Shown piece after piece: positions 26,601 through 35,519 of a stretch of 64,000 nt of DNA. The position numbers and the translations under genes are program-made. The stretch's first letter is position 1. Every line of letters starts with the position of its first letter. This DNA is from Gongronella butleri (taxonomy: Eukaryota > Mucoromycota > Mucoromycetes > Mucorales > Cunninghamellaceae), in contig JAIWZP010000040.1 of the NCBI GenBank assembly GCA_025201375.1, positions 62,001 to 126,000 of the forward strand, read 5' to 3'. Below the pieces are notes generated by a model. It did no database searches. It was not told where the DNA came from and was given only the letters and a program-made list of their open reading frames with translations.

Positions 26601-28357
26601 AAAAAAGGGGATGCGCTTCAATCCTTTTTTTTTTCGCGTCTTTTGCTATAATTCGCATTTTTGGTGACATTGACGCGACTTTTTTTTGCCACGCATTCTG
26701 TTTTTTACGCGCTTTTCAATGACATTTACGCGTCTTTTTATTTTGGTCTACGATTATTATAGGTCCGCGCATTTCTGGATGTCGACCTTGGATGCGTATG
26801 GCCTTGCAGCGTCGGTGGATAAGCCGGTTGTGCCCGTGGAGTCGACAAGCAAGGTGTCGAGCGCCAACATCAAGATCACGTATCTGAGTCCGAGCGATGC
26901 CGGGTTCCAGCAAGGCGTGGCAAACAAAAACACGACGAAATACGGCGAAAAGGCGTACATCAAGGTGAATCGCGAGTTGCAGCAATCCGGGTCGGGCAGA
27001 AGCACGCGTCACATTGAATTGGACGTGCACGAGCTGGCACCCGTGGCGAGTGCCAAGAACGGCGCGCTGTACGTAACGGGTGACCATCTGGAGATCCTGC
27101 CCGAAAATAATAGCAAGCTCGTCGAGACCATTGGCCTCAATTTCGGCTGGATCCTCGATTCCGTGTTCCAAGTGGATGCCGATGCCAAAAAGAGCGTGTC
27201 GTCGCGCTCGCTCGCCGCCAACATCGACGGCCCATGCACCATTCGCAATGCCTTAACTTATTTTTCTGATCTAACGTCGCCTCCAAGTCGTCTCCTCCTG
27301 CACTGCTTTGCCCAGCAGCTGCGCAGCGTCACTGACGATGCCACCGCAGACGCATTTGAGCAATTGATCATCCCGGACGCAAATGGCGTTGGTAAGTCTC
27401 GCCTAAAAACAAAGGGGAAATGCATTTTTATCTCTTTTGATGCATGGTTCTCATCTCTTCCCGAAAATAGATCCTTATCCAAAGTTCATCCAGGCCAATC
27501 GCACGCTGCTGGACTTGCAGTGCGCGTACCCAAAGGTCAAGGACTTTGATTTTAGCCAATTTCTTGCTGCGGCGGGCGTGATGCAGCCGCGTCGCTATTC
27601 GATTGCAAGCTCGCCGCTGGCGAACACGTCGCTGGCCGCGCTGGCAGTCGGCGTCGTCGACGACGTGGTGCAGAATCGCCATTATCCGGGTCTGGCGTCG
27701 TCGTACATGGCCAGACTCGATCCTACGCAAGGCGGCGCGCCATTGCCCGTGCGCGCCGCACTCAAACCGGCCAAGAGCACGTTTGCACTGCCCGAAGATA
27801 CGGAGGTGCCCATTCTCATGATCAGCGCGGGCACTGGCATCGCGCCGTTCATGGTGAGAATGCAAAAAATAGCGAAAACCCCGCCTTTTTTTCTCACTCT
27901 TTTTATTATTTCTGTCGTTGTGTAGGGATTCCTGCAAGAACGCAGTGTGCAAAAGCAGCAGGGTCAGTCTGTGGGCAACACGATTGTGTTTTTCGGTTGC
28001 CGTCGCGAGGACCACGATTATATTTTCAAAGAGGAGTTGGCGATTTACCAAGATCAAGGCCTGCTGACCGGACTGCACGTCGCGTTTTCGCGCCAGGAAC
28101 CGCCGAGCGCCAACAAGTACGTGCAGCACCAGATCCTGCTGCACGCGTCGGACGTGTGGGCTCTCATGCATCCTACCAATGGCGCCAAACCAGGCATCAT
28201 CTACGTGTGCGGTAGTGGCGCCATGAGCAGGGACGTGCGAAAAGTGTTCATCAATATGGCTAAGAGCTTTGGTGCAGCGTCAAATGACGACGAAGCCGAC
28301 CAGGTGCTCCAGGACTGGATCGATGGCGGGCGCTATAATGAAGACGTCTGGGGCTAA
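23656..28357 (+). CDS. self-sufficient cytochrome P450 / P450-reductase fusion (CYP505-like)
   Basis: Thirteen exons: 23656-23960, 24027-24165, 24227-24358, 24424-24525, 24637-25000, 25063-25075, 25146-25305, 25460-25671, 25751-25857, 25931-26582, 26763-27391, 27471-27853, 27926-28357, giving 1,209 aa. Domains: an unusual ~75-aa N-terminal module, a P450 (I-helix AGHDTTANT, ExxR ECTR at 405-408, heme loop FSTGPRACIGRPF with Cys486), an FMN domain (FLYGTQTGTAQDYA from ~584), then FAD/NADPH reductase (QPRRYSIASSP, ISAGTGIAPFM, VCGSG, C-terminal DVWG). Relatives hydroxylate fatty acids near the omega end using NADPH without a separate reductase. Exon 6 is only 13 nt but is needed for HDTT. Its last 1.08 kb is repeated at 34095-35170 (see the element entry). 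Confidence 0.93.
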
Positions 28358-28875
28358 AAAAAAAAAAAAAAAAGCCAAAAAAAAAGCAACATTTTCAAAT
28401 TCATTCTGTAAATAAATAAAATCTGTCCAATTTCATTCTTTCATCTGCCATGTAGGCATCTTACCGCGACGCGTCGCGACGTAACTATTTTGTTTGCATA
28501 AAGTTGAGATATAAAGTGAAGAATGATGGGGATTCAGGAACGCGTGTCCTGCAAGGATTGAAATTTTGCATCCCTCACCGATTGAAAGACTTGGCCACCC
28601 ATTCAATGGCAATAGTTGCCCTGTAAGTGATGTTGTGCCAAAGCTGGCCTTGTGTTCATGCCCATTAGGCCAAGGAGCCCGGCACCCAGGACCCTGAATC
28701 AGGGAATCTTTATTTAAAAAGCATTAAAAAGTGAAAATGCGGCCCAGCAAGCCAATGATTTAAATGGCGGCACCCTTTTGTCAAAATCGCAAGGTGCTTT
28801 ACCGCCAAAAAGGCGAATGCGCGCGCGTTTATTTTGGAGTCACCGCGCTGACAAACCGGGGGGATGAGTTGTTTT

Positions 28876-28908
<33 letters not shown>

Positions 28909-29233
28909 TGTATTCGTGTCACGACCGGATCCATGCAACACCCAAAAGGGGAAATTGAGCAACTCATGTTTATTCGGCAGCGCCCCGTCAGCTGGCGGAA
29001 TGTGAATTGTCCCTGTAGAAAAAAAAAAAAAAAAAAAAAGGAGGTTGAAACGAGCGCGTCGACGTCTTCCTCGTCGTTTCTTTTTTCTTTTACTGTTGCC
29101 ATGACGACGACACTCTTGCTACTATTGGCCGCTACAGCACAGTATGCGGCGGTCAGTAAAAAACGGCGGTCACGCTGGCGGGCGCTGTCCTTCTTTCTTT
29201 GTTATTTCTTCCTATAACACACTTTGGTTGACG

Positions 29234-32200
29234 ATGGCGAAAAAAGAGCCTATTAATCCTCGTAAGTGCAAATAACAGAATGAACCCCCTGTGCCTGACG
29301 CTTGTTTTTCGTAGCCTCGAATACCAAGTACGCGTCCATTGAGTCTTTTTTCAGTCCAAACGTAAGAAAACTTGTTTGTTGTGCGCGATTTTGAGTTCCA
29401 ACGCGCGTAACGCGTCTTTTTTGCTTCTTTTCTAGCGCTTCGCGGTTCTTGCTGACCAAGACCAAGCCGTAAGTCACTGGTCAACTCGGGATTGACGCGT
29501 TTTTCAAGCTTGTTTTGCTCCAAGTGAACGGATGGATGTATTTAAAATGGCATTTTGTCTCATTTAGGAACATCGAAGCGACATTGACCCTCCCGCGACG
29601 CCAACAAGCCAGGATGAAGTTGAAAACGACCAAGACGAAGCCTGGACACTCGTGGAACACAAGGTAATAGAATAGAGCATGGCCCCTTTTTTGCTTTTTT
29701 TTTTTAATCTTTTTCTATTTTTCAAAGCGTCGCCGTTCACAAGCGTCCACGGTGGACGTCCCGCCCGCACACCGCCCCGCTCAACGCCCGCGCACCCAAT
29801 CGCCTGGTTATACCATGAAAAATATGGTAATCGAAAAAGAAAAGGAGGACGTGCGTATAAAAGTGCTCACTTTTTTTTTTTTGAATGATCAGACCGAGGA
29901 TGAAGAAGTGCAAGAAGCTTTGCGCGTCAGCGCGCTGCTTGCGGCCAAAAAGGAGGTAAGAGAATCATTGTCAAGCGTGTTTTTTTTAGAGCGCGTTTCT
30001 TGGCAAAATGCAAAAACCGGCAAAAACGAAGAAAAAGAGCTCAAATTCATCTTGTGTTTTCCATCTGGTAGGTCGACCGTGATGCAGAGTGGCCACCATT
30101 GGAACGACACGTCGCCATGGATGACAAGGGCAAGAGCAAGCCCAAGTTGGCGACAAGCGCCGAGGAAACGATCCATGCGCCCACGACCAGTCCCGCTACC
30201 CCACGTAAGTCCAAGTAAAAGAGTGAACTCCTATGCCTGACGCTTTCTTTTCATAGCGCCCCATGCCAAACGTGGGACCATCGACTCATTTTTCCATCCA
30301 AACGTAAGAAAACTTGATCGTTGTGTGCGGTTTTGAGCTCCAACACGCGCAACGCGTCGTTTTTTCTTCTTTCTAGCGCTTCGCGGTTCTTGCTGACCAA
30401 GACCAAGCCGTAAGTCACTGGTCAATTCGGGATTGACGCGTTTTTCAAGTTTGCTTTGCATCAATTGAACGGATGGATGTATTTAAACTGCCTTTTGTCT
30501 CATATAGGAATCTGACAGCGTCACGGACCGTGCCGCGACGCCGACAAGCCAGGAGGAGGATGACAAGGACCAAGGTGAAGCCTGGACACTCGTGGAAAAC
30601 AAGGTAATAGAATAGAGCATGGCCCCGTTTTTGCGTTTTTTTTTTAATCTTTGTCTATTTTCAAAGCGTCGCCGCTCACAGTCATCAACGATTGACGTCG
30701 CGCCGGCAGACCGTCCGCCTCAACGTCCCCGCACCCAATCCCCCGGCTACACAATGGAAAACATGGTAATCGCCAAAGAAAAAGGAGGATGTGCTTATAA
30801 AATTGAGCATTAGCGCGCTCACTCTGCTTTTTTTTTTTTGAACGATCAGACTGAGGAGGAGGAACTTGAAGAAGCTTTGCGCGCCAGCGCGCTGCTTGCA
30901 GCCAAAAAGGAGGTAAAATCATCATTGCCGAGTGTGTTTTTTTGGGGCGTGTTTCTTGGCAAAACGCAAAAACGGCAAAAAAGAAGAAAAAGAGCTCAAA
31001 CATCTTGTGTTTACCGTCTGGTAGGCTGAGCGTGATGCGGAGTGGCCACCATTGGAACGACGCGTCGTCATGCATGACAAGTCCGACATCAAGGGCAAGG
31101 GCAAGGCAATAGCAACATTTGCCGAATCTAGCACGAACGCCGCCGCCGCAATTCATCCTTTGGACAGCAAGCCAAGCACAAGTGCCGTCGCTGCAATTCA
31201 TCCTTTGGACTGCGAAGCAAGCACGAGCGCCGCCGCCGCAATTCACCCTTTGGACAACGAAGCAAGCACGAGTGCAGCCGCCGCAATTCATCCTCTTGCC
31301 ATTGAAGATGAGATGACCGAGGATACCAATGAAGCGGACGAGGTACGAATTGGGGCGACCTGTGAAGGGATTTGTTGAGAATGATGGCTGACAAGCCTTG
31401 TTTTTGTTTAAAAAAAAAAGGCTGTTTATATGACAGCGAGCGACGACGAATTCGATGAAGCGGCGTTTGAGCTGGACGATGCCGAAGATGAGAGCGATTT
31501 GCAACCAGTCCCCAACTCCGTAGGCATCCCCACCATAAAAAGCCTGAAAATCGTGAGCATCATGGTGCACAAGGTGACGCCGCAAGGCTCGGGCCGGGCC
31601 AACCATGTGGCTGTCTGGTTTTTTGAAAGCAAAAGCAAGCCAGCGTCTTTTGTTTCCGGTCATGTCGCTGGTGACGGCCTCCATTTGAAGAGCTCCGCCT
31701 ACTTTGGTATTTGTGCCACGGCATCATCGGTTCTGGAGATGGTGACATTGTTGCGCATCATGCGCGTCCCCGACGCACAGCTTTCGTAAGCTCTTTTTCT
31801 TTCCGTCTCCCCCTTTTTTTCCTGACACAGCTCATATCGTCGTCTTTTTGTTGTAGGTTTTCAAGTAGAAACACTGTTTCGCGTCTTGGCGGCGGCCGAC
31901 TCGGCGCTGTGCTTTGGAAAATTCACGACGTCGAGGTTGATGCCGTGTGGCGATCGTTTGGCTTGGCATCGTCGTCAATTTACGACGTCATTTGGTCAAA
32001 GGCCGTCATATTCATCGGTGATGTTCATCAAAACGAGGACCGTGCCCGCTTCCTTGTGTTTGTTTTTGGATTGATCTTGGCCGATGGCAGTGTGGCTCCG
32101 CACCGGTGCAGTGACCAAGCCAATTGCTACTTTGAACGCCTCGAATTGGCCGCTCGAGACAAAAAAATGTTGGAGCTTGTGTTGGTCAATTGGGTCGCGG

Positions 32201-33519
32201 TCGGTGGCATCCCTTCCGACATCGCCAAATCCAGCACCGTGTTCCGCATACGTATCTCTGCTAGCCATCCGGAGAACATCAAGCTTTTCAAAGAAGGCTT
32301 GGCTCATATCAAGGAATTTTGCGATGATCTTCCGCCCAGGCTTGCAAAACTCGACCATTTCTTGGAGCAAAAGAAGCAGCCGCTTACGGTTCTCTCACCC
32401 GAGTACAATCAAGTTGATTTCACGACCTTTGTCACCGACCACGACGACGGCGAGCTTCGAGTGCTAGCGCAAGACGTGTATCGCATGGATACGTTCGCAA
32501 TCAACCCAATCCTCAAGGCTTTAGATATGGCACCAATCTCCTCCATTCATGAATTGAGTCTCCAAAAGCTCTTGGAGGGCCTGAAACGAGTCGATCAGCT
32601 TTGCACGGACAACCCAAACAGCGTCAATGGCATGCAACGAGCCCTGAGTGGTTACTACAAGCTCTTGGCCCTGCGCACAGTCAAGTTACCCCTAAAGAAC
32701 CGGCGAAAAATCGGCTTCCCGTGCCCAAAACCTGATTGCGACCGAAAATTCCTTAGCAACTATGACCTCGAGATTCACCAGCGCATGGAGCATGGCGCCG
32801 AGAAGCTGAAATGTGACTACGAATTTTGCAACCTGGAAGCAAACACCCGCGGACAAATCACAAAGCACGTGCAAGCATGCCACAAGAAGAACAAAAAGAG
32901 CCCGTACAAATGCTTCCACGCTCAATGCGAGTGCTATTTCAAGCATCCTCATCCTACCAACCACCCCGCCGCCTACCAAGAGCACGTGCTAAAATTCCAT
33001 GACGTCGAGATCGCGTTTCCTTGCGACCACCAAGATTGTGAAATGGTGTTTTCCACTGAACAAGACCTTGCGACGCACGCCCGCACCCATGAAGGCGACG
33101 CCAAAGTCATGTGCCTCTATTGCGATCGGCTATTCAAGGACGGCGAAGCTCGTGCCCAACACATGCGATCAAGCCACAAGGAAAAATTTGTCAAAGCCAA
33201 GTGGCAATGCCCCGACGGCGATTGTAACGTCAATTACGCTAGCAAAAAAATCAAAATTGTCGAAGACCATTACGACGCAGTGCACCGAGGCAAGGTGTAT
33301 CGTTGCCGCCATGACGGCTGCTGCAAAAGATATGCCAATCGCTCTGACCTCAAGACTCATAGGGTGGTACACACCAAGGGCAAATCGACATGTATTCTAT
33401 GCGCGAGACAAGTATTTTACATCAGACAGCACTATACAGATGTACACAAATTGTCGTTGGAGACCGCAAAGAAGCTGATGGAGCTATTGCACCCACCTCT
33501 TCCACAAGATGACCAATAA
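29234..33519 (+). CDS. LAGLIDADG-like homing endonuclease with C2H2 zinc fingers and duplicated PIP/UIM-like modules
   Basis: Fifteen exons: 29234-29261, 29315-29361, 29436-29468, 29568-29663, 29728-29826, 29893-29955, 30072-30204, 30257-30303, 30377-30409, 30508-30603, 30667-30765, 30850-30912, 31025-31342, 31421-31785, 31857-33519, giving about 1,060 aa. Residues 1-290 hold two copies of a cassette: SIESFF or TIDSFF followed by PN-RFAVLADQDQA, an EAWTLVE segment, RRRSQ.ST.DV and a UIM-like EEEELEEALRAS. A 15-residue repeat (AAAAIHPLD..) follows. Two LAGLIDADG-like motifs, VSGHVAGDG (463-471) and VFGLILADG (576-584), keep the catalytic-position Asp at 470 and 583; each precedes the expected helix/strand pattern (LELVLVNWVAVGGI, STVFRIRIS). 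Eight C2H2-type fingers end the protein. Yeast HO is the nearest known design, but no intein splicing domain is seen here. The exon 14 acceptor (A9-G) is weak. The nuclease assignment rests on motif and pattern, not on a search. Confidence 0.75.
29263..31075 (+). repeat. tandem duplication of a five-exon cassette (period about 940-957 bp)
   Basis: Block 1 (29263 to about 30118) and block 2 (30205 to about 31075) align exon by exon. Exons of 47, 33, 96, 99 and 63 nt recur with identical sizes, and the 33-nt exon is identical. Introns also match, for example GTAAGTCACTGGTCAA followed by GGGATTGACGCGTTTTTCAA in both. Start-to-start offsets run from 942 down to 939 and then rise to 957 and 953, so small indels have accumulated. 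The duplication includes introns and therefore arose at the DNA level. Confidence 0.92.
31139..31299 (+). repeat. 45-nt in-frame tandem repeat, about four copies
   Basis: Copies start at 31139, 31184, 31229 and 31274 and encode AAAAIHPLD or AVAAIHPLD followed by .(K/E)(P/A)STS. The last copy is truncated. All lie inside exon 13 of the endonuclease-like gene and keep the frame. Confidence 0.9.
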
Positions 33520-33544
33520 AAAAAAAAGGATATTGATTAGCCGG

Positions 33545-33563
33545 CTCGCGATTTTTTCGCGAG
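33545..33563. other. perfect 7-bp hairpin with T5 loop
   Basis: CTCGCGA, TTTTT, TCGCGAG begins 26 bases after the stop of the endonuclease-like gene. It could form a stem-loop in the 3' UTR. Function unknown; RNA polymerase II genes do not require such a terminator. Confidence 0.5.
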
Positions 33564-34084
33564 TTGGGGCTTTTGCGCTCGTTTCGGCGCGTGACGACTC
33601 GCTTTATGTCTTCGTTTGGGCCTCTAGGGTGCCTATTGTGCAATAGACGCGTAAAATTACCACCATAGCCCCGTGTTTAGTGTTGTTGAGTGCGATTTAT
33701 ACGCATGTTTCTTGATTCGCGTGTCAAAAAGCGCGTGTCGCCTCTCAGTGACCGGGGTCGGCATGGCCATTGTGCTTGAAAAGACAAAAATTTGTGAAAA
33801 AAGGCCCTATTTTGACGCTAGGAGCAAGTCCATGAAGAGCGAGAGCACGACCGGGCGCATGTTCTGTTCATTGAGATCGTAAGGGGTGATCTGCAGGTTG
33901 TCAGATTTTGGCGATATTCGATCGGCGATGGCACGTGCCACATCCACGTTACACGATCTCCAAGCGGCTGTATTTTTTGCCCCGTGACCATGTCGGGTGC
34001 CCATTGCCACCACCACGCGCACGAGCGCTCAGAGCGAAACATCAAAGAGTCTGTGTGTCCCCCACCTAAACATCACGCTGATCC

Positions 34085-35170
34085 AACAGCCTCACCAAGT
34101 CGTCTTCTCTTGCATTGCTTTGCCCAGCAGCTGCGCAGCGTCACTGACGATGCCACCGCAGACGCATTTGAGCAATTGATCATCCCAGACGCAAATGGCG
34201 TTGGTAAGTCTCGCCTAAAAACAAAGGGGAAATGCATTTTTATCTCTTTTGATGCATGGTTCTCATCTCTCCCCGAAAATAGATCCTTACCCAAAGTTCA
34301 TCCAGGCCAATCGCACGCTGCTGGACTTGCAGCGCGCATACCCGCAAGTCAAGGACTTTGATTTTGGCCAATTTCTTGCTGCGGCGGGCGTGATGCAGCC
34401 GCGCCGCTATTCGATTGCAAGCTCGCCGCTGGCGAACACGTCGCTGGCCGCGCTGGCAGTCGGCGTCGTCGACGACGTGGTGCAGAATCGCCATTATCCG
34501 GGTCTGGCGTCGTCGTACATGGCCAGAATCGATCCTGCGCAAGGCGGCGCGCCATTGCCCGTGCGCGCCGCACTCAAACCGGCCAAGAGCACGTTTGCAC
34601 TGCCCGAAGATACGGAGGTGCCCATTCTCATGATCAGCGCGGGCACTGGCATTGCGCCATTCATGGTGAGAATGCAAAAAAATAGCGAAATAACCGCCTT
34701 TTTTTCTCACTCTTTTTATTATTTCTGTCGTTGTGTAGGGATTCCTGCAAGAACGCAGTGTGCAAAAGCAGCAGGGTCAGTCTGTGGGCAACACGATTGT
34801 GTTTTTCGGTTGCCGTCGCGAGGACCACGACTATATTTTCAAAGAGGAATTGGCGATTTACCAAGATCAAGGCCTGCTGACCGGACTGCACGTCGCGTTT
34901 TCGCGTCAAGAACCGCCGAGCGCCAACAAGTACGTGCAGCACCAGATCCTGTTGCACGCGTCGGACGTGTGGGCGCTCATGCATCCTACCAATGGCGCCA
35001 AACCAGGCATCATCTACGTGTGCGGCAGTGGCGCCATGAGCAGGGACGTGCGCAAGGTGTTCATCAACATGGCCAAGAGCTTTGGTGCAGCGTCAAACGA
35101 CGACGAAGCCGACCAGGTGCTCCAGGACTGGATCGATGGCGGGCGCTACAATGAGGACGTCTGGGGCTGA
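34085..35170 (+). pseudogene. displaced 3' fragment of the P450-reductase gene
   Basis: This matches residues ~903-1209 of the P450-reductase fusion. Exon equivalents are about 34085-34203, 34283-34665 and 34739-35170, with both intervening introns retained. Splice sites and reading frame are intact, ending WG then TGA where the full gene has TAA. The P450, FMN and most of the FAD-binding region are missing, so it cannot work as a monooxygenase. Similarity stops at the stop codon: the 3' flanks differ completely. At the left edge divergence jumps: CGTCTCCTCCTGCACTGC in the full gene is CGTCTTCTCTTGCATTGC here (three synonymous changes), with more changes just upstream, against none in the next ~100 bases. 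That pattern suits a recoded cleavage site. Confidence 0.85.
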
Positions 35171-35519
35171 TCTTTAACAACGAAAAAAAAAAGAATAAAC
35201 GACGCGTTAATCTTAAATGAGTGACATCGAAGTTGAAATATGCGCCTTTTTGTGACAACAAAAAGAAAGAGCCAGTGACCTTGAAGATGCAATACGATTG
35301 ATACTGCGTAAAAGGTCGTTTGATGCATCGTTGCACCACAAAAGGCTGATGATCAATGAGCCAATGGCACACCCCAGGAGCCAATGGTGCTTTGAAGCCC
35401 ATCATTGGCCCATTGCCAATTTGGGATGCATGATTTTTCGGGGGGTGAGTTCCCACCTTTTTTTTTTTTTTCTGCGCCTTCTTTTCTCTTTATCTTTAAG
35501 CTTTTTGTATTTATATTTC
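35171..35519. other. intergenic spacer after the P450 fragment
   Basis: About 350 bases, ending in a T-rich leader before the phospholipase gene. In the homing model the first part would be the original 3' UTR of the P450-reductase gene. A poly-A signal-like AATAAA occurs at 35196-35201. Confidence 0.45.

Larger units (their letters stand above)
27283..34084 (+). mobile_element. candidate WHO-like homing element inserted in the P450-reductase gene
   Basis: Directly visible: the 3' 1.08 kb of the P450-reductase gene (27283-28357) is repeated at 34095-35170 in the same orientation, roughly 97% identical by eye including both introns. The 5.7 kb between the copies contains one complete gene, a LAGLIDADG-like zinc-finger protein, plus about 0.9 kb upstream of it and 0.56 kb downstream with no supported gene. 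Inferred: an endonuclease cut the P450 gene near codon 900. Repair from an element-bearing template then rebuilt the gene with the element's own 3' end and displaced the old 3' end downstream. WHO elements of yeasts have this layout at FBA1. A simple segmental duplication that captured an unrelated gene is the alternative. Boundaries are approximate on the left and sharp on the right. Confidence 0.6.

Noticed and set aside
29263..31075. Cassette duplication as misassembly
   Set aside because: The two blocks differ by substitutions and by indels in introns, and downstream exons diverge (different exons 7 and 13).
29101..33519. Separate genes for the zinc-finger part, the repeat part and a signal-peptide ORF at 29101
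   Set aside because: Splice phases join 29234-33519 into one frame with no internal stop. The 29101 frame (MTTTLLLLLAATAQ...) ends within 40 codons and does not splice on.
34085..35170. The second P450-reductase segment as an assembly artefact
   Set aside because: The copies differ at many scattered sites, use different stop codons (TAA and TGA) and have unrelated flanks on both sides.
34085..35170. The fragment as a functional stand-alone reductase
   Set aside because: It lacks the FMN domain and most of the FAD-binding region and has no credible start codon or promoter of its own.
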